DNA of 64,000 bases from Stomorhina lunata. Taxonomy: Eukaryota > Arthropoda > Insecta > Diptera > Rhiniidae. The notes under the pieces are model-generated. The model saw only the letters and a program-made list of their open reading frames with translations, was not told the DNA's origin and ran no database searches. Made by a program: the position numbers and the translations under genes. The stretch lies in NCBI GenBank assembly GCA_933228675.1, contig OW121742.1, positions 20,341,112-20,405,111 of the forward strand, given 5' to 3'. This document shows, piece after piece, positions 32,455 to 43,530 of the stretch (position 1 is the first letter of the stretch; each line of letters starts with the position of its first letter).

Positions 32455-33600
32455 GGGTTTCTATAGAAAAAATTTCGAGACAAAGTTTTTCTATAGAAAA
32501 AATTTCAATAATTTTTTCTGTAAAAAAAACTCGTTACGAAAGTTTTTCTATAAAAAAAATTTCGAGACGAAAGTTTTTCTATAGAAAAAATTTCGAGACG
32601 AAAGTTTTTCTATAGAAAAAATTTCGAGACGAAAGTTTTTCTATAGAAAAAATTTCGAGACGAAAGTTTTTCTATAGAAAAAATTTCGAGACGAAAGTTT
32701 TTCTATAGAAAAAATTTCGAGACGAAAGTTTTTCTTTAGAAAAAATTTCGAGACGAAAGTTTTTCTATAGAAAAAATTTCGAGACGAAAGTTTTTCTATA
32801 GAAAAAATTTCGAGACGAAAGTTTTTCTATAGAAAAAATTTCGAGACGAAAGTTTTTCTATAGAAAAAATTTCGAGACGAAACTTTTTCTATAGAAAAAA
32901 TTTCGAGACGAAACTTTTTCTATAGAAAAAATTTCGAGACGAAACTTTTTCTATAGAAAAAATTTCGAGACGAAACTTTTTCTATAGAAAAAATTTCGAG
33001 ACGAAAGTTTTTCTATAGAAAAAATTTCGAGACGAAAGTTTTTCTATAGAAAAAATTTCGAGACGAAAGTTTTTCTATAGAAAAAATTTCGAGACGAAAG
33101 TTTTTCTATAGAAAAAATTTCGAGACGAAAGTTTTTCTATAGAAAAAATTTCGAGACTAAAGTTTTTCTATAGAAAAAATATCGAGACGAAAGTTTTTCT
33201 ATAGAAAAAATTTCGAGACGAAAGTTTTTCTATAGAAAAAATTTCGAGACGAAAGTTTTTCTATAGAAAAAATTTCGAGACGAAAGTTTTTCTATAGAAA
33301 AAATTTCGAGACGAAAGTTTTTCTATAGAAAAAATTTCGAGACGAAAGTTTTTCTATAGAAAAAATTTCGAGACGAAAGTTTTTCTATAGAAAAAATTTC
33401 GAGACGAAAATTTTTCTATAGAAAAAATTTCGAGACAAAAGTTTTTCTATAGAAAAAATTTCGAGACGAAAATTTTTTATAGAAAAAATTTCGAGACAAA
33501 ATTTTTTTATAGAAAAAAATTCGAAACAAAATTTTTTTATAGAAAAAATTCGAAACAAAATTTTTTTATAGAAAAAATTTTGAGACAATTTCTATAAAAA
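32455..33600 (+). repeat. Family C minisatellite array, plus orientation, about 36 units of 31 bp
   Basis: The unit is TTTTTCTATAGAAAAAATTT plus CGAGACGAAAG. It is highly homogeneous from 32550 to 33470. A block of four or five consecutive units (32880-32995) has AAACTTTTT in place of AAAGTTTTT, a shared variant consistent with local duplication or conversion. Units become AAAATTTTTTTATAG-like toward 33600. Confidence 0.97.
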
Positions 33601-34567
33601 AGAGTTTTTGTTTAAAAATATTTCCGAGACAAAGTTTTTCTATAAAAAAAATTTCGAGACAAAGCTTTTCTAAAGAAATAATTTTTGTATCGAAAAAATT
33701 TCGAGAAATTTTTTTTTCTATAAAAAAAATTTCGATCCAATTTTTTTTATAGAAAATATTTCGAGCCAAAGTTTTTCAATAGAAAAAATTTTGAAACAAA
33801 GTTTTGCTATAGAAAACATATCCAGACAAAGTTTTTAAAGAAGAATTTCGAAACAAAGTTTTTTTTAAAGAAAAATTTCGAGACAAAGTTTTTCTATAAA
33901 AAAATTTCGAGACAAAGTTTTTCTATAAAAAATAAAAATATTTCCGAGACAAAGTTTTTCTATAAAAAAAATTTCGAGACAAAGCTTTTCTAAAGAAATA
34001 AACCTTTTTAAGAAATAATTTTTGTATCGAAAAAATTTCGAGACATTTTTTTTTTCTATAAAAAAAATTTCGACCCAATTTTTTTTTATAGAAAATGTTT
34101 CGAGCCAAAGTTTTTCAATAGAAAAAATTTTGAAACAAAGTTTTGCTATAGAAAACATATCCAGACAAAGTTTTTAAAGAAGAATTTCGAAACAGATTTT
34201 TTTTTAAAGAAAACTTTCGAGACAAAGTTTTTCAATAAAAAAATTTCGAGACAAAGTTTTTCTATAAAAAATAAAAATAATTCCGAGACAAAGTTTTTCT
34301 ATATAAAGTTTTCTATTTCGAGACAAAGCTTTTCTAAAGAAATAATTTTTGTATCGAAAAAATTTCGAGACATTTTTTTTTTCTATAGAAAAAATTTCGA
34401 CCCAATTTTTTATAAGAAAATATTTCGAGCCAAAGTTTTTCAATAGAAAAAATTTTGAAACAAAGTTTTTCTATAGAAAACATATCGAGACAAAGTTTTT
34501 AAAGAAGAATTTCGAAACAGAATTTTTTTTTAAAGAAAAATTTCGAGACAAAGTTTTTCTATAAAAA
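33601..34567 (+). repeat. Higher-order family C block, three copies of about 330 bp
   Basis: A series of distinguishable diverged C units repeats as a group. TTTTTGTATCGAAAAAATTT followed by CGAG, then CGAGCCAAAGTTTTTCAATAG, CATATCCAGACAAAG and TTTTTAAAGAAGAATTTCG, occurs three times. The TTTGTATCGA marker is at 33684, 34021 and 34348. This is a genuine higher-order repeat built from about ten different C monomers. Confidence 0.88.
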
Positions 34568-34573
34568 ATAACA

Positions 34574-34690
34574 TTACGTATGATTAATATTAATTAGGGC
34601 TTTTTTGATATTTTAGCTTATAACTTAGACAATTTAGAAGCAATTTAAATAATTTCAAAACTTAATGATTCAAATGACTCGAAGACTATA
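34574..34690 (+). repeat. Interspersed repeat family, copy b
   Basis: Starts CGTATGATTAATATTAATTA immediately after the last C(+) unit, followed by TTTTAGCTTATAACTTAGAC and AATAATTTCAAAACTTAATG. Matched by copies a, c and (inverted) d. Confidence 0.7.
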
Positions 34691-34934
34691 GAAAGTGTAA
34701 GTTTTCAAATAAAACATCTCTAATTTACCCTTTAAAATTGACGTTTAAAATTTGTTTATTTCCCATTCCTGTGAAACTGATATTTTACATTATACTCTTT
34801 GCTCGTATTTATGTTTTTCTGGTATAGGTATCTATGTATATGTGTGTGTGTTTACATTGTTATGTGTGTGTATTGTATTGCTCTATCAGTTTTGTAAAAT
34901 GTAAAATACAAACAATGTCAATGTTTCCTTTTCA

Positions 34935-35144
34935 ATGATTCTATTCTTTTCGACTAAACACGAGCTTATTGTTCCTTTTTTTTCCATTTCGCCATTATTT
35001 TCTCTAGTTTCTTTTTCCAGTTTCGTTGGTTTTGCCAGTTTAACAAATCATTTATTTTCAACACAAGAACATCGAGTTAAAAATTCTTGTATGTCGAAGT
35101 GTCGGCGAGCGTGTAAATGTACAATGTTTCGTAGCTTTTGTTAG
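34935..35144 (+). CDS. Small uncharacterised open frame with a Cys-rich end (weak)
   Basis: ATG at 34935, TAG at 35142-35144, 69 codons. A hydrophobic stretch (roughly residues 12-38) is followed by a short basic tail with five cysteines spaced C-x3-C-x3-C-x-C-x6-C. This arrangement (hydrophobic N-terminal part, Cys-rich basic C-terminal part) is seen in secreted peptides. The hydrophobic part is longer and more Phe/Ser-rich than a typical signal peptide, there is no convincing promoter or poly(A) signal, and an open frame of this length can arise by chance. An initiator-like TCAGTT lies 49 bp upstream. Function not assigned. Confidence 0.13.
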   Translation: MILFFSTKHELIVPFFSISPLFSLVSFSSFVGFASLTNHLFSTQEHRVKNSCMSKCRRACKCTMFRSFC

Positions 35145-35571
35145 TATTTTGTCGTATTTGTATAAAATTCCTATGAATGCGTATTTGTTTATTTCAGTTT
35201 TTGTATTTATGCGAATGTTTAAATGTCACTGTCGTCAACCCAATTGCTGGTAAACAAAATGAATTTCACACTTTTCTAACAATTGAAATTGTCACTTAGA
35301 GAGAACTTAAGATTTATAGCGAATATATTTTGGCAGAAATTTTAAAAATTTAAATGGTAGTGGTAGAGATTTTTGGAAAAATCTTGCTCAAGAGTTTGCG
35401 AAATTTCATTATTAATATTTTTGATATTTCTAAAATCATTAAGTACTGAAATTTGTAAAAATAGAAGACTCTGTAGCACCGTTAATTGATATTTCAATCG
35501 AAAATTTTGTTTTTTTTATCCTTTTTAGGAGTTTTTTAAAAAAAAGTAAAAAAATCCCACCATGACGTATG

Positions 35572-35680
35572 ATTGATATTAATTATAACTTTTCTGGAAT
35601 TTTCAGCTATAACTCAGAAAAATAACAATCGATTTTAAAAATTTAAAATCCAAACAATTAAAAAGACCTTTAGCTTTATG
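35572..35680 (+). repeat. Interspersed repeat family, copy c
   Basis: CGTATGATTGATATTAATTA, then TTTTCAGCTATAACTCAGAA and AAAATCCAAACAATTAAAAA, matching copy b about 1 kb upstream in order and spacing. Similarity may continue weakly to about 35745 (CTGTGAAACTTA versus CTGTGAAACTGA after copy b). Confidence 0.7.
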
Positions 35681-36345
35681 AAACAAAAGAATTGTGTGCT
35701 TCCTTTTAAAGTGTACCTCTGTGAAACTTACTTAATTAGCGATTTTATATATTTTTTGCCCATCGACTTTTGCCAATGTTGAAAAAAATTGTAAACCTTT
35801 TACGAAAACTTTTGCAACAAAATAAACTTTACCTATTTTGAAAACTCTGCTTCAACTTTTGTCAAAGGGTTTCCTTTTTTTTTTTTTGTAAAAATACATT
35901 AAAATAGTACAAACAAAAGCCTCTCCAACATGCGTGGCATGCCACGAATTGATGTGCCTATTAAAATATTACAAAGCTGCACTCAACCTAACCCATCAAA
36001 ACCGAAAGAATAGAAGAAAGCTTCCATTACAAAATAAATATAGAGAGAAAACTGGAAAGGGTCTATTCTATTCTGTGAGGCTGAAAACAAAAGTGGAAAG
36101 GAAAAACAAGAATTGGAAAAAAACGAAATTTTTATCCTTTGATATGCAAACATGAAAGTAAGTTACAATTGTGGCGATTTGTTGTAAGCTACAAGTACAC
36201 GGTTGCATAAGGGGCGGCCAGAGATCAAAGGTGAATGTGAATTGTAAAAGCAACAGCTTAAAGTGGTTTAATACATATCAAGGATATTCAAAAATGAAAC
36301 AGGTATTTAATTTTGAAAGGGAATGAAGAATTCTACCATCAATAA

Positions 36346-39300
36346 ATTTTTTTTTTTGAAAAACTTTCGTCTCTAAAATTTTCTATAGAAATGTTTTTTA
36401 TAGAAAAACTTTCGTCTCGAAATTTTGTCTATAGAAAAACTTTCGTCTCGAAATTTTGTCTATAGAAAAACTTTCGTCTCCAAATTTTTTCTATAGAAAA
36501 ACTTTCGTCTCCAAATTTTTTCTATAGAAAAACTTTCGTCTCCAAATTTTTTCTATAGAAAAACTTTCGTCTCGAAATTTTTTCTATAGAAAAACTTTCG
36601 TCTCGAAATTTTTTCTATAGAAAAACTTTCGTCTCGAAATTTTTTCTATAGAAAAACTTTCGTCTCGAAATTTTTTCTATAGAAAAACTTTCGTCTCGAA
36701 ATTTTTTCTATAGAAAAACTTTCGTCTCGAAATTTTTTCTATAGAAAAACTTTCGTCTCGAAATTTTTTCTATAGAAAAACTTTCGTCTCGAAATTTTTT
36801 CTATAGAAAAACTTTCGTCTCGAAATTTTTTCTATAGAAAAACTTTCGTCTCGAAATTTTTTCTATAGAAAAACTTTCGTCTCGAAATTTTTTCTATAGA
36901 AAAACTTTCGTCTCGAAATTTTTTCTATAGAAAAACTTTCGTCTCGAAATTTTTTCTATAGAAAAACTTTCGTCTCGAAATTTTTTCTATAGAAAAACTT
37001 TCGCCTCGAAATTTTTTCTATAGAAAAACTTTCGTCTCGAAATTTTTTCTATAGAAAAACTTTCGTCTCGAAATTTGTTCTATAGAAAAACTTTCGCCTC
37101 GAAATTTTTTCTATAGAAAAACTTTCGCCTCGAAATTTTTTCTATAGAAAAACTTTCGTCTCGAAATTTTTTCTATAGAAAAACTTTCGTCTCGAAATTT
37201 TTTCTATAGAAAAACTTTCGTCTCGAAATTTTTTCTATAGAAAAACTTTCGTCTCGAAATTTTTTCTATAGAAAAACTTTCGTCTCGAAATTAAAAACTT
37301 TCGTCTCAAAATTTTTTCTATAGAAAAACTTTCGTCTCGAAATTTTTTCTATAGAAAAACTTTCGTCTCGAAATTTTTTCTATAGAAAAACTTTTATCTC
37401 GAAATTTTTTCTATAGAAAAACTTTCGTCTCGAAATTTTTTCTATAGAAAAATGTTCGTCTCGAAATTTTTTCTATAGAAAAATGTTCGCCTCGAAATTT
37501 TTTCTATAGAAAAATGTTCGTCTCGAAATTTTTTCTATAGAAAAATGTTCGTCTCGAAATTTTTTCTATAGAAAAAAGGTTCGTCTCTAAATTTTTTCTA
37601 TAGAAAAACTATCGTCTGGAAATTTTTTCTATAGAAAAACTATCGTCTGGAAATTTTTTCTATAGAAAATCTTTCGTCTCGAAATTTTTTTTATAGAAAG
37701 ACTTTCGTCTCGAAATTTTTTCTATAGAAAAACATTCGTCTCGAAATTTTTTCTATAGAAAAACTTTCGTCTAGAAATTTTTTTTGTAGAAAAATGTTCG
37801 CCTCGAAATTTTTTCTATAGAAAAACATTCGTCTCGAAATTTTTTCTATAGAAAAACTTTCGTCTCGAAATTTTTTCTATAGAAAAATGTTCGTCTCGAA
37901 ATTTTTTCTATAGAAAAATGTTCGTCTCGAAATTTTTTCTATAGAAAAATGTTCGTCTCGAAATTTTTTCTATAGAAAAACTTTCGTCTCGAAATTTTTT
38001 CTATAGAAAAACTTTCGTCTCGAAATTTTTTCTATAGAAAAACTTTCGTCTCGAAATTTTTTCTATAGAAAAACTTTCGTCTCGAAATTTTTTCTATAGA
38101 AAAACTTTCGTCTCGAAATTTTTTCTATAGAAAAACTTTCGTCTCGAAATTTTTTCTATAGAAAAACTTTCGCCTCGAAATTTTTTCTATAGAAAAACTT
38201 TCGTCTCGAAATTTTTTCTATAGAAAAACTTTCGTCTCGAAATTTTTTCTATAGAAAAACTTTCGTCTCGAAATTTTTTCTATAGAAAAACTTTCGTCTC
38301 GAAATTTTTTCTATAGAAAAACTTTCGTCTCGAAATTTTTTCTATAGAAAAACTTTCGTCTCGAAATTTTTTCTATAGAAAAACTTTCGTCTCGAAATTT
38401 TTTCTATAGAAAAACTTTCGTCTCGAAATTTTTTCTATAGAAAAACTTTCGTCTCGAAATTTTTTCTATAGAAAAACTTTCGTCTCGAAATTTTTTCTAT
38501 AGAAAAACTTTCGTCTCGAAATTTTTTCTATAGAAAAACTTTCGTCTCGAAATTTTTTCTATAGAAAAACTTTCGTCTCGAAATTTTTTCTATAGAAAAA
38601 CTTTCGTCTCGAAATTTTTTCTATAGAAAATCTTTCGTCTCGAATTTTTTTCTATAGAAAGACTTTCGTCTCGAAATTTTTTCTATAGAAAAACATTCGT
38701 CTCGAAATTTTTGCTATAGAAAAACTTTCGTCTCGAAATTTTTTCTATAGAAAAACTTTCGTCTCGAAATTTTTTCTATAGAAAAACTTTCGTCTCGAAA
38801 TTTTTTCTATAGAAAAACTTTCGTCTCGAAATTTTTTCTATAGAAAAACTTTGGTCTCGAAATTTTTTCTATAGAAAAATTTTCGTCTCGAAATTTTTTC
38901 TATAGAAAAACTTTCATCTCGAAATTTTTTCTATAGAAAAATTTTTTTCTCCAAATTTTTTCTATAGAAAAACTTTCGTCTCGAAATTTTTTCTATAGAA
39001 AAATTTTTTTCTCCAAATTTTTTCTATAGAAAAACTTTGGTCTCGAAATTTTTTCTATAGAAAAACTTTCGTCTCGAAATTTTTTCTATAGAAAAACTTT
39101 CATCTCGAAATTTTTTCTATAGAAAAACTTTCGTCTCGAAATTTTTTCTTTAGAAAAACTTTCGTCTCGAAATTTTTTCTATAGAAAAACTTTCGTCTCG
39201 AAATTTTTTCTATAGAAAAACTTTCGTCTCGAAATTTTTTCTATAGAAAAACTTTCGTCTCGAAATTTTTTCTATAGAAAAACTTTCGTCTCGAAATTTT

Positions 39301-39662
39301 TTCTATAGAAAAACTTTCGTCTCGAAATTTTTTCTGTAGAAAAATGTTCGTCTCGAAATTTTTTCTATAGAAAAATGTTCCTCTCGAAATTTTTTCTATA
39401 GAAAAATGTTCGTCTCGAAATTTTTTCTATAGAAAAATGTTCGTCTCGAAATTTTTTCTATAGAAAAATGTTCGTCTCGAAATTTTTTCTATAGAAAAAT
39501 GTTCGTCTCGAAATTTTTTCTATAGAAAAATGTTTGTCTCGAAATTTTTTCTATAGAAAAATGTTCGTCTCTAAATTTTTTCTATAGAAAAATGTTCGTC
39601 TCGAAATTTTTTCTGTAGAAAAACTTTCGTCTCGAAATTTTTTCTATAGAAAAACTTTCGTC
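36346..39662 (-). repeat. Family C minisatellite array, minus orientation, about 107 units
   Basis: The unit CTATAGAAAAACTTTCGTCT plus CGAAATTTTTT is the reverse complement of the C(+) array, with the period still 31 bp. Variant units cluster: AAATGTTCGTC blocks at 37451-37580, 37880-37975 and 39340-39605; CTCCAAATTTT blocks at 36480-36550 and 38945-39015; CGCCTCG units around 37000-37130. A 19-bp deletion-like joint lies at about 37290. The clustering suggests unequal exchange within the array. Confidence 0.97.
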
Positions 39663-40035
39663 AAAAATTTTTGAGACAAAATTTTTTTATAGAAAAATTT
39701 TCGAGACAAAATTTTTTTATAGAAATATTTTCGAGACAAAATTTTTTTCATAGAAAAATTTTCGAGACAAAATTTTTTTCATAGAAAAATTTTCGAGACA
39801 AAATTTTTTTCATAGAAACATTTTCGAGACAAAATTTTTTTCATAGAAAAATTTTCGAGACAAAATTTTTTTCATAGAAAAATTTTCGAGACAAAAATAT
39901 TTTTATAGAAAAATTTTCGAGACAACATTTTTTTTAACAAAATTTGTTATAGAAAATTTATCTAGACTAACATTTTTTAATAGAAAATTTTTCGAGACAA
40001 AATTTCTTTATAGAAAAATTTTCGAAAACAAGTGA
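39663..40035 (+). repeat. Family C block flipped back to plus orientation
   Basis: At 39660-39672 CTTTCGTCAAAAATTTTTGA joins directly to GAGACAAAATTTTTTT-type plus units, about twelve of which follow. The symmetric joint is a head-to-head inversion inside one array. Confidence 0.93.
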
Positions 40036-41471
40036 TATAAAAAAAATTGTTGGTACAAATAGAAATAAATTTAGTATCGTGTGGGATTTTCTTACTGGTT
40101 ATATTTTCGATAACATAAGTATATTTTGAAATTGACGTTCATGATCAAAAGTCCTTTAATTTCTTGTTAATATTTTATCTTACAAAATTTATCGAAACTT
40201 AAATTTCATTTTAAATGCTTGTTTGATGTTGCTTTTGTAATATTCTTAAAACTATTTTATATGTATCACAAGTCCTTGAAGCCTTTTGGATAAATTAGTT
40301 TTGAAAATTTTCCAATTTCTTTACTTATGTCAGAGTTAAAGCTAAACTTGTTAGAAAAGTCAGAATTATTATTAATCATACGCCAAATGGGACAAAAACT
40401 TTCTATTTATAAAAGTCATCATATAGAGGATAATTTTAAGAATTTTTGATATGAATTATAAAATTACTTGTAATTTTTCGTAATATTTTGTATTTATGAT
40501 TGTATTATGTTCCATTGAATACATTCATATCCAAAAAGATCTAAGATTGTCGCCCGGAACTTAATTTAAGTTATGAATAAGTTATTTTCCTATAAGTCAA
40601 GATTTATAAGTTTTTGTTGCAGATTTCTATTCAAAAGTTTTTCTTTTCACTTGCAATATTTTAAATCTCCAATCTGAATGCGTTTTCCATGAATATCATA
40701 TACAAAACTGCAAATAAAATCAATACTCTTGACCTTTATCCGAGAGGAAAGAAAGCTAAAAAAATAAAAAATCCCAAGCACCCAGAGAAAACAAACAACA
40801 ATGGAAAATGTTCCAATTCAATGGATTTACAATAGATTTTCACTGGAAACCACTTGATATCATCGAGCCATAGAGAAGAAACAAAAAATATAGAGATTGA
40901 GCTAAAAATATGTTCAAATACGAAACAAAATCTAACAAATACTTGTCATAAAAAAATCTAAAACAAACAAAATATATTAAAAAAAGACACTTCAAAGTTT
41001 TGAATGAAACAATGAAATAATAAAATAAATATATTTTTTTCACAAAACGTTTTATGTTAAAAAATTGTGAAAAATTTTTTTATAAACGTACAAACATTTT
41101 TCAATATTTTTCTATTTTGTATTTTTTTTTTTGTTTAATAAAAAATGATATAAAAACCTGAATAAGAAATTCCTTTTATATTTGCATAAAACAACAAATA
41201 TTATAGAATTTTTGTTTGAATATGAAAAGTAACATTCATCCATAGCATTTTTAAATTGTATATTTGAGTTTTTTTTGTAAATTTGAAAAAACAATATCTT
41301 TGATGTCAATGAAGCCTCTGAAAACGACAATCATCGTCATCATCATCGGAATAACAATCTACCAATAAAAATATTGAAATGGAAATATTTCATTTGAATT
41401 CATATACATACACACATGTAATACAATGCACAGTGGGATAAAACTCAAAATGTATCTCAAAATTTTTATGT
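40036..41471. other. Non-array spacer
   Basis: It contains the inverted copy d of the interspersed family (40265-40382), a CATCGTCATCATCATCGG microsatellite (41334-41351) and the motif CACAGTGGGATAA (41430), which matches the terminal repeat of the small inverted-repeat element at 59346. No gene recognised. Confidence 0.65.
40265..40382 (-). repeat. Interspersed repeat family, copy d (inverted)
   Basis: The reverse complement reads CGTATGATTAATAATAATTC, then TAGCTTTAACTCTGACA, AAATTTTCAAAACTAATTTA (approximate) and GGCTTCAAGGACTTG. These are the same ordered blocks as copies b and c. It lies about 240 bp beyond the end of the flipped C block. Confidence 0.6.
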
Positions 41472-43530
41472 CGGAAATTTTTAAATATTTCTTATTTTAT
41501 AAAAGAAATTTGTCAAAAATTCTAAATTTTTTTTCTTTTTAAAGAAATTTTTCAAAAAATTCTAATTTTTCTAAAAAAAAATTTTAAAATTTTTTTATTT
41601 TTATTAGAATTTTTTCTAGTAAATTTTTTAAAGATTTCTTATTTTTATAGGAAATTTTTTAAAAATTTTTTATTTTTATAGGAAATTTTTTAAAAATTTC
41701 TTATTTTTGAAGTTTCTTGGTATAATAGAAAATTAAATTTTTTTTTTTATAAAATAAATTCACAAATTTTTTATGTTTAAAAGAATTTTTTCAAAAATTT
41801 CTTATTTTTAATGAAAATTGTTTAAAAAAATGTCTTATTTTTATAGAAATGTTTTCCAAAATTTATTATATTTATAGAAAATTTTAAAAAAATTATAAGT
41901 TTTTATAGGAAGTTTTTCAAAAATTTCTTATTTTTATAATAAATTTTTCAAAAATTTCTTATTTTTATAAGAAAATTTTCAAGAATTTCTTATTTTGATA
42001 GGAAATTTTTCAAAAATTTCTTATTATTTTAAAGAAAATTTTTCAAACATTTCTTATTTTTATAAGAAAAAAATTTTTGTATAAGAAATTTTTCAAAAAT
42101 TTCTTATTTTTATAGAAAATTTTTTAAAAACTTCTTATTTTCATAAGAAATTTTTCAAAAATTTTTTATTCTTGTAAGAAATTTTTCAAAAATTTATTTT
42201 ATTTTTATAGGAAAGTTTTGAAAAATGTCTTATTTTTATAGGAAGTTTTTAAAAAGATTTTTATTTTTATAAGAAATTTTTGAAAAATTTCTTACGTTTG
42301 TAGGAAAATTTTTAAAAATTTCTTATTTTGATAAGAAATTTTTAAAAAATTTCTTAGTTTTAAAAGAAAATTTTCAGAATTTTCTAATTTTTAAAAGAAA
42401 TTTTTCAAAAAATTCTTATTTTTATAGGAAATTTTTCAAAAATTTCTTATTTTTATAGAAAATTTTTTAAAAATTTCTAGTTTTTATAGGAAATTTTTCA
42501 AAAATTTCTTATTTTTGTAGGAAATTTTTTAAAAACTTGTTATTTTAATAAGAAATTTTACAAAAATTTCTAATTTTTATAAGAAATTTTACAAAAATTT
42601 CTAATTTTTATAAGAAATTTTTCAAAAATTTCTTATTTTTATAAGAAAATTTTTCAAAACTTTAAAAATATATGAGAAGTATACGAGAAATTTTTCAAAA
42701 ATTTCTTATTTTATAAGAAATTTTTCAAAAATTTCTTATTTTTTTTTAAGAAATATTTCAAAAATTTCTTATTTTTTTTTTAAATTTTTCAAAAATTTCT
42801 TATTTTTTTAAAGAAATTTTTCAAAAATTTCTTATTTTTTTTAAAGAAATTTTTCAAAAATTTCTTATTTTTTTTAAGAAATTTTTCAAAAATTTCTTAT
42901 TTTTTTTAAGAAATTTTTCAAAAATTTCTTATTTTTTTAAGAAATTTTTCAAAAATTTCTTATTTTTATAAGAAATTTTTCAAAAATTTATTGTTTTTAT
43001 ACAAAATTTTTCAAAAATTTCTTATTTTTATAAGAAATTTTTCAAAAATTTCTTATTTTTATAAGAAATTTTTCAAAAATTTCTTATTTTTATAAGAAAT
43101 TTTTCAAAAATTTCCTATTTTTATAAGAAATTTTTCAAAAATTTCTTGCTTTTATAGGAAATTTTTCAATTTTTTGTTTTGATAGAAGAATTTTCAAAAA
43201 TGTCTTATTTTTATAGAAAATTTTTCAAAAATTTCTTATTTTTATGGGAAATTTTTCAAAAATTTCTTATTTTTATTTTAAATTTTTCCAAAATTTCTTA
43301 TTTTTATAGGAAAATTTTTTATAAATGTCTTATTTTTATAGGAAATTTTTAAAAAATTTCTTATTTGTATAGGAAATTTTTCAAAAATTTCTTATTTGTA
43401 TTGGAAATTTTTCAAAAATTTCTTATTTTTATAAGAAATTTTTCAGAAATTTTTCAGATATTTCTTAAGAAATTTTTCAAAAAATATTTTGTTTTTATAA
43501 GAAATTTTTCAAAAACCTATTTTTCTATTT
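41472..43530 (-). repeat. Family A array, minus orientation, about 66 units
   Basis: Units of GAAATTTTTCAAAAATTTC plus TTATTTTTATAA. In 42720-42960 the ATA of the spacer is lost and replaced by T7-T9 plus AAG, giving about eight consecutive related units. The left third is heavily diverged. Confidence 0.95.

Larger units (their letters stand above)
34568..36345. other. Spacer between facing C arrays
   Basis: About 1.8 kb separates a C(+) from a C(-) array. It holds copies b and c of the interspersed repeat family (34574-34690 and 35572-35680), TGTGTGTGTG microsatellites (34840-34870), a 69-codon Cys-rich open frame (34935-35144, low support) and the 14-bp palindrome CGTGGCATGCCACG (35933-35946). 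Confidence 0.7.

Noticed and set aside
32455..33600. CRISPR-like appearance of regular direct repeats
   Set aside because: The units are contiguous tandem copies with no unique spacers of constant length, no cas genes, and the DNA is clearly eukaryotic.
35934..36162. 73-codon frame followed by AAAGTAAGT, looking like an exon and donor
   Set aside because: The frame already ends in TGA a few bases before the donor, and no good acceptor precedes it.
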